Numbered from the stretch's first letter, positions 43,550 to 50,360 are shown. The stretch is DNA of 64,000 bases from Candidatus Solibacter sp. (GCA_013822245.1 PNKE01000084.1:62001-126000), one strand, 5' to 3'. Made by a program: numbers and translations. The notes: generated by a model from the sequence alone, not told the origin.

Positions 43550-43650
43550 CTGACGGCTGAAGGCACCTGAAGCCGTTTTCCAGAAAATCCTCTATATGCG
43601 CGAAAGAGAGTTATTTCCTGAAATCAGCCTTCAAGGCCTTCAGTCGTCAG
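43550..43650. repeat. 101-bp inverted repeat behind the helicase gene
   Basis: CTGACGGCTGAAGGC (43550-43564) is complementary to GCCTTCAGTCGTCAG (43636-43650) with a single mismatch. The 71-base interval is AT-richer than its surroundings. It could be a replication origin, a transcript-end structure or a regulatory element. Nothing in it codes for a plausible protein. Confidence 0.65.
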
Positions 43651-43703
43651 TCTGGTTCTGAAATTGATAAATGAGAATCAGTTATCAGTACGATCGACCG
43701 GGG

Positions 43704-43747
43704 GGGCCTCAAAGCCTGGAGGGGGTCTGGCGAGACCACGGAGGCCC
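43704..43747. other. G-rich nested hairpin before the capsid gene (packaging-site candidate)
   Basis: GGGCCTC (43704-43710) pairs with GAGGCCC (43741-43747). Inside, GGTCT-GGCG-AGACC (43724-43737) forms a second hairpin. A run of seven G residues lies just before. Another dyad, GATACTG...CAGTATC, is at 43806-43831. The remaining 43760-44085 shows only a doubtful reading frame. A cos- or pac-like role is a guess from position. Confidence 0.4.
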
Positions 43748-44085
43748 TCACGCGTGTTTTCCCCCGCTTCTGGATTGTTTTACGGCGCTGATTTTCGGAT
43801 CAAATGATACTGAGAATTCATTCGCAGTATCTATGAAGCGGGCGGGTTGCGAACGTGCTGAAACATTTTTTTCGATTTTGTTGACTTCCGGCAGGACCTG
43901 GGTTAAGGTGGGGGCGAGAGAAGGAACGCGGGCGGCAGACGCCGGCCTCGAATCGCTCTCGCATCGTCGGAACTGCCCGGCCAGACGGCCGCGGGGTTCC
44001 GCAGTCCATCACCGCGCTAGACGGCGCAACGGTGATCCTGCCTCGGCTGACATCCGTTCAAATTCAAGACGAAAGTAGGTTCACT

Positions 44086-45429
44086 ATGTCCAAGCGACTG
44101 ATTTACGGGAGCTTTGAGGGCTCCGACGATGACAACGGCAGGCTGAGGCCGCATCTGAGCCCATTGCAGCAGGCGCGTGCCAAGGTGGAGCGGTACTTCG
44201 ACACGGCTCGAAGCATCCTGGACAAGGCGAAGGCGGAAGGCCGGGATCTGACGGCAGCCGAGAAAAGGGACCTGGACGGGCTGGAGGTCAAGATGGATGC
44301 AGCCCGGCAGGAGGCTAACCGGGCGCAAGGCCATGCGGCCGCGGCCGCCGACGAGGCGTTTCGCCGGTTGGAGGGGCACGGTTCGAGCAACATCCTGCGG
44401 CCTGGCGAATCCTTCGCGCGGGCTTGCGCGGCCATCCACAACGAACCCGCGGGCCGTGGCGTCGACTTCGGCAAGTTGGTCCGCGGCATGGTCACCGGTA
44501 ACTGGCGGGGTGCGGATCTGGAACGCGAGTCCATCAGTAACGAAGCGCTGGCGGGTGGCGGTTTCACGCTGCCTGTGAGCGTCTCCTCTCGCATCATCGA
44601 CGCTGCGAGGGCCGCCAGTGTCGTGACGCAGGCTGGCGCACTCACCGTTCCCATGGAAGACCGCACTCTAAAGCTCGCGCGGATGCTGACGGACTTCGCT
44701 CCTCAGTGGCGGGACGAGAATGCGGCCATCACCGAGGGCACGCCGACTTTCGACGGCGTGACCCTGACGGCGAAGACGCTGGCGTGCCTGGCGAAGGTCT
44801 CGGTTGAACTGGTCGAGGATGCTGCAAACCTGGAGGATGTTCTGTACTCCGCCATGGGCGCGGCGATCGGCCTGGAGATGGACCGCGTTGCCCTGCTGGG
44901 CAGCGGCGAAGGCCAGGAACCGGCCGGTATCACTGAAACCGATGGCATCGGCACGGTCAATCTGTGGGGCACTGGCGAAGGCCAGGAGCTTGACGGCTAC
45001 TGGCCGATTGTCAGGGGCATCAGGGAGTGTGCGATCAACAATTTCGCTCCCAATGCCGTCATCATGAGCCCGCGGGACTACTTCACGCTTGACGAACTCA
45101 CGGACGGAACGGGGCAACCGTTGCGGGCGCCGCAGTCCGTCGAGGCGGTGAAGCGCTTCATGACCAACAGTATCCCGACGAACCTCGGCGAAACCCCGGT
45201 TAACGATGCTTCGCTCATGGTGACGGGGCTGTTCAGTGAACTGCTGTACGGCATTCGCACCAGGCTTGTGCTGGAGGCTTCGCGGTCCGCGGCAGATTCT
45301 ACTGGTTCGGCCTTCTCCCAGATGCAGGTCTGGCTTCGGGCTTACGTCCGGATGGACCTTGCGGTGCTCCGCCCGAAGGCGTTCACCGTCATCAGCGGCA
45401 TCCGGCCGTTCCTGGGCGAAGAGGCCTAA
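44086..45429 (+). CDS. HK97-fold phage major capsid protein
   Basis: A 447-residue capsid protein with an N-terminal charged coiled-coil (about 20-90) like the delta domain of HK97 gp5. The core fold is visible from about 150 (SISNEALAGGGFTLPVSVSS, then VSVELVEDAANLEDVLYSAM and ALLGSGEGQEPAGI), ending with RMDLAVLRPKAFTVISGIRP. No protease gene is present to cut the delta domain. The ATG at 44086 follows an AGTAGG. Normal capsid length suggests it can still assemble; how the particle would be filled is unclear. Confidence 0.88.
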   Translation: MSKRLIYGSFEGSDDDNGRLRPHLSPLQQARAKVERYFDTARSILDKAKAEGRDLTAAEKRDLDGLEVKMDAARQEANRAQGHAAAAADEAFRRLEGHGSSNILRPGESFARACAAIHNEPAGRGVDFGKLVRGMVTGNWRGADLERESISNEALAGGGFTLPVSVSSRIIDAARAASVVTQAGALTVPMEDRTLKLARMLTDFAPQWRDENAAITEGTPTFDGVTLTAKTLACLAKVSVELVEDAANLEDVLYSAMGAAIGLEMDRVALLGSGEGQEPAGITETDGIGTVNLWGTGEGQELDGYWPIVRGIRECAINNFAPNAVIMSPRDYFTLDELTDGTGQPLRAPQSVEAVKRFMTNSIPTNLGETPVNDASLMVTGLFSELLYGIRTRLVLEASRSAADSTGSAFSQMQVWLRAYVRMDLAVLRPKAFTVISGIRPFLGEEA

Positions 45430-45574
45430 GGGTTCACCTGGTCTGTGGCCGCGGGCGGGGTTTTCCTTTCTCTCCCCGACTGTGGCAGCGCTTCACAGGC
45501 CAGGTGCGAGGGCCAGGTGCGTCATGCCTGGCCCTCGTTTTTCCAGTAGTGAGCGAGTGGTTCTGGAGGCTTTG

Positions 45575-46054
45575 ATGGCATTCGAAATTGAAGTGAAGGG
45601 GATTGAGCAGCTTCGGGCGAAGGTCCAGGAGCTATCGGAGCGGCTGTACTCGGATGAGGCCTCGAAGCTTTGTGCCTCTGCGGCCCGGGTGGTTGCGTCG
45701 AAGGCGCGCGGCTTCGCTCCGAACGGCAACTTCACGCGGTTCTATAAGAAATCGGGCTACACGCACACGCCTGGCACCTTGAAGCGTGCGATCACGTCCT
45801 ACGCTTTCCGGAGGACGTACAGCCTTCTGAAGTGGGGGCCTGGTGCTCGTGCGCTGGTTGTCGTGAAGAAGCACAAGACGGGCGCGTCGAGATGGGCTCC
45901 CTACGCGCACATCGTTGAGGATGGCCGGAAGACTTGGCGGCCGTTCAGCGGCCGGAAATTCTGGGCCCGCGCGGTAAGTGGAACGGGGCAGGCTGAACTG
46001 GATAAGCTCGCCGGGGCCTATAAGAAGCTGATTGAGAAGAGGTACGGCCAATAG
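45575..46054 (+). CDS. HK97 gp10-like head-tail or minor head protein
   Basis: A 159-residue protein resembling the HK97 gp10 family: VKGIEQLRAKVQELSERLYS, then AARVVASKARGFAPNGNFTRF and an RAITSYAFRR segment, finishing with LDKLAGAYKKLIEKRYG. These are neck or tail-completion proteins in tailed phages. The ATG at 45575 has GGAGG 5 bases upstream. It is the only head-tail-type gene in the element. About 145 bases separate it from the capsid gene. Confidence 0.6.
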   Translation: MAFEIEVKGIEQLRAKVQELSERLYSDEASKLCASAARVVASKARGFAPNGNFTRFYKKSGYTHTPGTLKRAITSYAFRRTYSLLKWGPGARALVVVKKHKTGASRWAPYAHIVEDGRKTWRPFSGRKFWARAVSGTGQAELDKLAGAYKKLIEKRYGQ

Positions 46055-46070
46055 GCCGGAGGGGCGTCGG

Positions 46071-46364
46071 ATGAGCGGGACGGCTGAGGTGCTGGACAAG
46101 GTGTCGCGGAGGCTGCTGGTCAAGCTGATTGATGGCTTCGTGCGTGTTGGTGCGCACACGGCCCGCGGCGAGCTTGCTTTCTGGGTTGACCGGGTATTGC
46201 TCATGGTCGAGCATGGCCGGCGCCTTCAGTGCGGCGAGTTGCGGAGGTCGGATCGGAAGAGAGTTGAAGGGCGCCTTCGGTCGGTGCTCCGCTCGATGCG
46301 GACCAGCATCGAGGATTGCGAGCGTAGAGCACTGGAAACCGTTACCAGTCGCCAGGCTGACTGA
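46071..46364 (+). CDS. Small basic helical element protein
   Basis: A 97-residue, Arg-rich helical protein (VLDKVSRRLLVKLIDGFVRV; RRSDRKRVEGRLRSVLRSMR) with a strong GGAGGGG site before the ATG at 46071. The first 19-bp palindrome of the array lies inside its 3' end and the second covers its stop codon, so its mRNA would end in these structures. A DNA- or RNA-binding role is possible from the charge. I do not recognise the family. Confidence 0.6.
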   Translation: MSGTAEVLDKVSRRLLVKLIDGFVRVGAHTARGELAFWVDRVLLMVEHGRRLQCGELRRSDRKRVEGRLRSVLRSMRTSIEDCERRALETVTSRQAD

Positions 46365-46503
46365 TAACGGTTATCAGTCGGAAGGCGTCAAGATTGTGAC
46401 TCAAAGCCGTTTTGAGTCGGGCCTGGTTTCCTGGCGGCGACTTGAAACCGTTTCAAGTGGGGCGGCGGCCGGCGCGGGGTGCCCACTGTAAACGGTTTGC
46501 AGT
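46331..46503. repeat. Array of five 19-bp palindromes
   Basis: Sites at 46331, 46360, 46399, 46440 and 46485, each 19 bases: ACTGGAAACCGTTACCAGT, ACTGATAACGGTTATCAGT, ACTCAAAGCCGTTTTGAGT, ACTTGAAACCGTTTCAAGT, ACTGTAAACGGTTTGCAGT. Two are perfect, three have one mismatch in nine pairs. ACT/AGT ends and a C-[CG]-GTT core are fixed, while the arm positions between vary together so that symmetry is kept. Centre spacings are 29, 39, 41 and 45. Confidence 0.85.
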
Positions 46504-46550
46504 CAGGAGGGGCTTGCGGTGGGCGCGGGGTGTGTTGTAGGCTTCAAGTC

Positions 46551-46584
46551 GAGGCCCGAAGGTGTTGACGCACCTCCGAGCCTC
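46551..46584. other. Hairpin with symmetric internal loop
   Basis: GAGGC and GCCTC close an outer stem, CCGA faces CCGA, and AGGTG-TTGACG-CACCT forms the inner hairpin. It lies between the palindrome array and the next gene (46701). The rest of 46504-46700 shows no gene. Confidence 0.45.
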
Positions 46585-46700
46585 TGACCGAGCACCGTGA
46601 GTGAGCACGATGTTGGCTGCCCTCCATTTTCGCAATCCTGGGCCCGGAAGCCAAGACCTCGCCTGCTGGCGGTGCATCCACAATCCCAAGGAGAAGCAAT

Positions 46701-47027
46701 ATGTCCAAGACGACGAACGAAGCGCAGTTCCCGATTGAGGTGAGCTGCATGGGCGAGCTGGTGGAGGCCGCAAGCGGCCTGGATACCAGCAGCCTTCAGT
46801 ACCTGGTGGCGGCTGCCGAGGCCCTGAAGGTTTCGAGAGGCTGCCTGACGCCGGTGGAGGACTTCGTGGAGAACGTCCTCATGGCCTATGCGCATCACGG
46901 CCCGCGCCTCACGCCTGATGTGGTGGAGCGTGACCTGGTGAGCTTCAAGGAAGAGCACGAAGCCCTCCGCTATGTCGTCAGGCGCTATGTGCATCTGGTT
47001 GACGATGAAGCGAAGCCGGCAGCCTGA
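46701..47027 (+). CDS. Small acidic element protein, unknown
   Basis: A 108-residue protein with GGAG 8 bases before its ATG. It is helical and acidic (LQYLVAAAEALKVSRGCLTP; VVERDLVSFKEEHEALRYVV). The stop overlaps the next start by one base (TGATG), so the two are coupled. No motif is recognised. Position at the far end of the element suggests an accessory role, but none can be named. Confidence 0.55.
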   Translation: MSKTTNEAQFPIEVSCMGELVEAASGLDTSSLQYLVAAAEALKVSRGCLTPVEDFVENVLMAYAHHGPRLTPDVVERDLVSFKEEHEALRYVVRRYVHLVDDEAKPAA

Positions 47028-47308
47028 TGAGGCGTCCAGTGCCAGGTCTTGAAGTGGGGGGCAGGGTTAGGTTGATCCATGCCCCCGATCTGATGGCTCG
47101 GGCTCGCTCTGCCTTCTCTATGGCTTTGCTGAAGGCCGGGAGATCCTCACTGCGTACGCCCGTGTCTGCAGAGCACGTTCGAGAGTTGGACGGGCGGCGG
47201 TATGCGGTCCTCGCGGATGGGCTGGGAGTGCTCGCGGTCTATGCGGTGAATACCCATGACCACCTGACGCGGATTGAGACATGGCCTGAGGAACTCGGCA
47301 GGATCTGA
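47027..47308 (+). CDS. Small element protein, unknown
   Basis: A 93-residue protein coupled to the previous gene. It shows a mixed alpha/beta pattern (GLEVGGRVRLIHAPDLMARA; GRRYAVLADGLGVLAVYAVN) that might be a small barrel like those of KOW- or SH3-type domains; this is only an impression. It is the last gene before the right-hand integrase-site repeats and attR. Confidence 0.55.
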   Translation: MRRPVPGLEVGGRVRLIHAPDLMARARSAFSMALLKAGRSSLRTPVSAEHVRELDGRRYAVLADGLGVLAVYAVNTHDHLTRIETWPEELGRI

Positions 47309-47328
47309 TGCGGAGTCGGGGCGCGTTT

Positions 47329-47392
47329 TGACAGCAACCGTTGACAGCAACGCCGATGGAAGCATGGCAAAAATGGACACTCAGTGGACACT
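47329..47392 (+). repeat. Right-end repeat cluster (TGACAGCAAC x2, TGGACACT x2)
   Basis: TGACAGCAAC at 47329 and 47342; TGGACACT at 47374 and 47385; a small ACAGG-AAA-CCTGT hairpin follows at 47408-47420. They sit within 120 bases of attR and match repeats near the left end. Together they look like integrase arm sites and accessory-factor sites. Confidence 0.5.
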
Positions 47393-47445
47393 TAAGTTAT
47401 TGGTTTTACAGGAAACCTGTTCATTCCATTAGAAGGGTTGCCACT

Positions 47446-47491
47446 CTTTTAATCAGGTGGTCGCGGGTTCGAGTCCCGCCCGGCTCACCAT
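47446..47491 (+). repeat. Right attachment site (attR)
   Basis: Exact 46-base copy of the tRNA-Lys 3' end (see attL). Only the part from the anticodon loop onwards is present, so it is not a second tRNA gene. The original chromosome continues to the right of it. Confidence 0.95.
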
Positions 47492-47581
47492 CCTCCCCTT
47501 GTCCCATCCCGTGACTTCGGCGTCCCGCCGCCCCGGTTCCCATCCGTACCGACAGATTAATAAAGAATCATCAAAAATAGG

Positions 47582-47611
47582 TTGCGGACAAACAGGCCCC
47601 ATATGCATAAT
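47582..47611 (+). promoter_or_regulatory. Promoter of small RNA copy A
   Basis: TTGCGG at 47582-47587, an 18-base spacer, then CATAAT at 47606-47611. Copy B has the same boxes at the same spacing. The predicted first base is an A, seven bases on, in both. Confidence 0.65.
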
Positions 47612-47617
47612 GGAGTT

Positions 47618-47730
47618 AATCTCATAAGTCGTCATCGACTTCATGCATCCCCGTGAGGATTCCCAGATCCTCACATAGCCCCTCTGACAGAGGCCCTGAG
47701 ACCCCAAAACCTCAGGGCCTCATCTCTTTC
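47618..47730 (+). ncRNA. Putative structured small RNA, copy A
   Basis: Three hairpins: AAGTCG-TCAT-CGACTT (47626-47641), GTGAGGAT-TCCCAG-ATCCTCAC (47653-47674) and an 11-bp stem starting GAGGCCCTGAG at 47690 and closing at 47721. The last is followed by a T-rich stretch, giving a terminator-like 3' end. Copy B has the same layout with different stem sequences that still pair. Unpaired C-rich segments (CATCCCC, GCCCCTC, ACCCC) could pair with Shine-Dalgarno regions. Exact ends are inferred; there is no credible reading frame. Confidence 0.7.
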
Positions 47731-47783
47731 CGCCCCCGCGAACCGGACCTCCCCCTCTTTTTTGACACGAAGCGAAATTTCTG

Positions 47784-47813
47784 TTGCGGACATCCCGGTC
47801 CGTATAGCATAAT
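47784..47813 (+). promoter_or_regulatory. Promoter of small RNA copy B
   Basis: TTGCGG at 47784-47789, an 18-base spacer, then CATAAT at 47808-47813. Offset from copy A is 202 bases. Confidence 0.65.
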
Positions 47814-47819
47814 TGGGAC

Positions 47820-47933
47820 AACTAGCAAGTCATCATTTGACTTCATGCATCCCAGCAGAGAGACCCAGCTCTCTGCATTGCCCCTCTGACAGAGGCCTTG
47901 AGACCCCAAAATCCCAAGGCCTCATCGCTTTTA
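47820..47933 (+). ncRNA. Putative structured small RNA, copy B
   Basis: Hairpins AAGTCA-TCATT-TGACTT (47827-47843), GCAGAGAG-ACCCAG-CTCTCTGC (47855-47876) and a 9-bp stem GAGGCCTTG/CAAGGCCTC (47892-47923), then CGCTTTT. The linker CTTCATGCATCC, the CCCCTCTGACAGAGGCC segment and the GAGACCCCAAAA loop are shared with copy A. All eight pairs of hairpin 2 are retained although the arms differ. A leader of the epimerase gene starting at 48001 is an alternative reading for this copy. Confidence 0.7.
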
Positions 47934-48000
47934 GCGGGTTGTCCCCGCCCCGCCGGATCAGCCGCGGGCGTTGCTTGGGCGCCCTGATACACTCATTTTG

Positions 48001-48882
48001 ATGAACGTCTTCGTCACCGGAGCCACCGGCTATATCGGCTCCGCCATCTGCCAACTGCTCCAGCAGCGGGGTCACACTGTGACAGGCCTCACGCGCGGCC
48101 CCGGCAAGGCCGCCGCGCTCCGCGAAAAGGGCTATCGGGCCATCGTCGGCGAGGTCGATGACGCCGACCTCATCTACGCCGGCTGCAAACGCAACGACGC
48201 CGTCATCCACTGCGCCATGGAGTTCATCCCCTCGGCCGGTCTCATCGATTCCACGGCCGTCCGCCACATGATCGACGCCAATCGCGGCACTCTCAAGCCG
48301 CTGGTCTACACTTCCGGAGTCTGGGTCTTCGGCGACACCAAGGGCCGCACCGTTGGCGAGGCGTCCGCGCTGCACACGCCCGAGTTTGTCCTCTGGCGGC
48401 CCGCCGTCGAGGAGATGGTCGTCAACGCCAAGGAGGTGGGCATCAGCGGCGTCGTCCTCAGGCCGGGCATGGTGTTCGGGCGCGGCGGCGGCGTGCTGGC
48501 ACGGATGTTCAGGCAGGCCCGCGCGGAAAGGGTCATCCGCATTGCCGGCCATGGCGGGAATCACTGGTCCACCATCCACATCGACGACCTCGCCGAACTC
48601 TACCTCCACGCCATCACCCGCCCGGCGGCCGGCGAAGTCTTCATCGCCACCGGCGGGATGCCCCACCGGGTCGAGCGCATCGCCGCCGAGGTCGCCTCGC
48701 GGTGCGGCCCCGGCGTCAAGGTCGTGAACACGCCCGTCGGCCTCGCCGTTACCCAGATGGGTCCGGTCGCCGGCTGCCTGGCGATGGACCAGAAGGTCGC
48801 ATCCACCAAGGCCGCCCGCTTTTTCGGCTGGGCCGTCCGCCACCCCTCGATTCTCGAACACATCCGCACCGCCGAATACTAA
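48001..48882 (+). CDS. NAD-dependent epimerase/dehydratase
   Basis: A 293-residue extended short-chain dehydrogenase. The nucleotide-binding glycine motif is MNVFVTGATGYIGSAICQLL; VYTSGVWVFGD holds the region of the active-site Ser/Thr. The usual YxxxK is not obvious: the segment after it reads LWRPAVEEMVV, so the Tyr and Lys appear replaced. That would make it an atypical member, as found among NmrA- or SDR48-like proteins. Substrate is unknown. Confidence 0.78.
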   Translation: MNVFVTGATGYIGSAICQLLQQRGHTVTGLTRGPGKAAALREKGYRAIVGEVDDADLIYAGCKRNDAVIHCAMEFIPSAGLIDSTAVRHMIDANRGTLKPLVYTSGVWVFGDTKGRTVGEASALHTPEFVLWRPAVEEMVVNAKEVGISGVVLRPGMVFGRGGGVLARMFRQARAERVIRIAGHGGNHWSTIHIDDLAELYLHAITRPAAGEVFIATGGMPHRVERIAAEVASRCGPGVKVVNTPVGLAVTQMGPVAGCLAMDQKVASTKAARFFGWAVRHPSILEHIRTAEY

Positions 48883-48917
48883 TCCCGCCGTCCCCGTCCT
48901 GGTGATAGGATCTTGAC

Positions 48918-49397
48918 GTGCGTACCATCATCGCCCTCATCCCCGCCGCGCTGCTGCTCTCCGGCTGTGGCGCCCCCGCCCCCAGGCAGGAAGCAGCCAA
49001 ACCCGCCGCCAACCCGGCCCCCAGGCAGGTGCCCGCCCCCGAGGACCGCCGCTTCCCCGCCGACGGCCGCGGCGAGGTCACCCAGACCGCCGAACCCCTC
49101 TTCGGCAAGCCTTTCCTCACCGGCGGCAACATCGCCAGGTACAAGCGCGGCGTCAAGGAGTTTGAGCTTTTCCTCATCAAATCGCCCAACCCCGCCGCCC
49201 CCGCCTCCATGATGTTCGAATACAAGACCGCCCTCGCCGGGCCCAAGTTCATCGCCCACTTCGGCGGCTATGCCGGCAAGGATGGCGAGACCGATGTCTT
49301 CCTGTTCACCAAGGGATCATGGCTCGCCGGGATCCGCGGTCTGCCCCAATCGGAAGCCGACCTCATCGCCCGCGATTTCGCCGCCCGCCTCGACTGA
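48918..49397 (+). CDS. Lipoprotein of unknown function
   Basis: A 159-residue protein with a lipobox (LLSGCG, Cys at about 17) and a Pro/Ala-rich linker of 35 residues. The domain of about 90 residues after it contains FELFLIKSPNPAAPASMMFE and KFIAHFGGYAGKDGETDVFL. It starts with GTG. It is probably anchored in a membrane facing the periplasm. No family is recognised. It converges with the aldo/keto reductase gene, 3 bases apart. Confidence 0.68.
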   Translation: MRTIIALIPAALLLSGCGAPAPRQEAAKPAANPAPRQVPAPEDRRFPADGRGEVTQTAEPLFGKPFLTGGNIARYKRGVKEFELFLIKSPNPAAPASMMFEYKTALAGPKFIAHFGGYAGKDGETDVFLFTKGSWLAGIRGLPQSEADLIARDFAARLD

Positions 49398-49400
49398 CCT

Positions 49401-50291
49401 CTACGAATTCAGGTGCTTGTTGATGCGCTCGATGGCTTCGTCGATCTCCTGCGTCGTCTTGTAGCCGATCGTCACCGAGTCCACCGTCCCCAGCTTCATC
49501 ACGAATTTGATCGACGCATCGCGCTGCTCGGGCGTCTTGAACGCCCCCTCGCCGATCAGCTTCATGCCCAAAATCCCCGTGCCGCCCTGACGGATCTTCG
49601 AGATGTGCGAGACGACCTCCGGCACATCGCCCAGGTCATCGGTGTCGGTCATCTTCAGCGAATCCATCTTCGTGCCGTCGTGATTCACCCTGAGCAGCGC
49701 CACGTCCAGCCAGTTCGTGTTGGCGGCGAACGCCCGCAGCGGCAGCAGTCCGTGGCACGATGCGCCGTGCGACAGGATCGCCTTCTTTTCCTTGATCTCC
49801 GACATCGCGTCGCGCAGCGGCTTGAAGGTCTCCGGCCAGTCCGGCGTCCTGACGCAGTGGATCAGCACGATGTCGAAGTACTCCGAATTCATCTCCTTGC
49901 GGAAACGGTCGATGGTCTGCTGCGCCGTCTCCGTGCCCCGGCTGCGCAACTTCGTCATCAGCCGGTAGCTCTCGCGCGGCAGCCCTTTCAGCGCCTCGGC
50001 CAGCATTTCGTGCATCTCGCCGTAGCTGTCGGCGGATTCATAGAACCGGATCCCCCGGTCATAGGCATACCTCACCAGCCGCGTGAACTCGGCCTGTCCC
50101 AGACTCCGCTGGATCTTGCCGCCGAACGTGCCCGTGCCAAAGGCCAGCCGTGTCACCTTTACGCCCGAATTGCCCAGTTCCACCCAATCGGTGGCGGAGC
50201 GCTTCGCGGCAAACGCCTGCGGCCCGGCCGCAACCGCGCCGGCGGCAATGGCCGTCGTCCTTAGAAAGTCTCGGCGGGTAAAGTGTGCCAT
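49401..50291 (-). CDS. Tat-exported aldo/keto reductase
   Basis: A 296-residue aldo/keto reductase with a twin-arginine signal (FTRRDFLRTTAIAAGAVAAG). The tetrad residues are visible: Asp/Tyr in FYESADSYGEM (Asp retained, Tyr at SYG), Lys in LMTKLRSRG and His in IVLIHCV. The ATG at 50291 has AAGGA 7 bases upstream. It resembles the AKR at 2157 in design but not closely in sequence. The substrate is unknown. Confidence 0.85.
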   Translation of the reverse strand: MAHFTRRDFLRTTAIAAGAVAAGPQAFAAKRSATDWVELGNSGVKVTRLAFGTGTFGGKIQRSLGQAEFTRLVRYAYDRGIRFYESADSYGEMHEMLAEALKGLPRESYRLMTKLRSRGTETAQQTIDRFRKEMNSEYFDIVLIHCVRTPDWPETFKPLRDAMSEIKEKKAILSHGASCHGLLPLRAFAANTNWLDVALLRVNHDGTKMDSLKMTDTDDLGDVPEVVSHISKIRQGGTGILGMKLIGEGAFKTPEQRDASIKFVMKLGTVDSVTIGYKTTQEIDEAIERINKHLNS

Positions 50292-50360
50292 GGGATGTCC
50301 TTTCGCGAGTTCGCTTAGGGTCAAGCTACCACAAATGCGACCGCCGTCAAAGCCAATCCT

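Larger units (their letters stand above)
38825..47491. mobile_element. Integrated element at tRNA-Lys, satellite-like, with capsid gene
   Basis: An 8.6-kb element flanked by an exact 46-bp direct repeat of the tRNA-Lys 3' end. Gene order: integrase and an upstream gene to the left; HTH protein, small protein, CHC2 zinc-finger protein, SF3 helicase, major capsid protein, gp10-like protein and three small genes to the right. No terminase, portal, prohead protease, tail or lysis gene is visible. The size, integrase/helicase set and presence of only a capsid protein suggest a phage satellite or a domesticated remnant. Mobility is inferred. Confidence 0.88.

Noticed and set aside
43671-44078. A 135-codon frame before the capsid gene
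   Set aside because: Low-quality composition, no ribosome site, overlaps the nested hairpin and dyads. Kept as non-coding, although a small terminase-like gene was looked for here.
47446-47491. A second tRNA-Lys
   Set aside because: Only the 3' part from the anticodon loop is present; the acceptor 5' strand and D-arm are missing. It is the attR copy.
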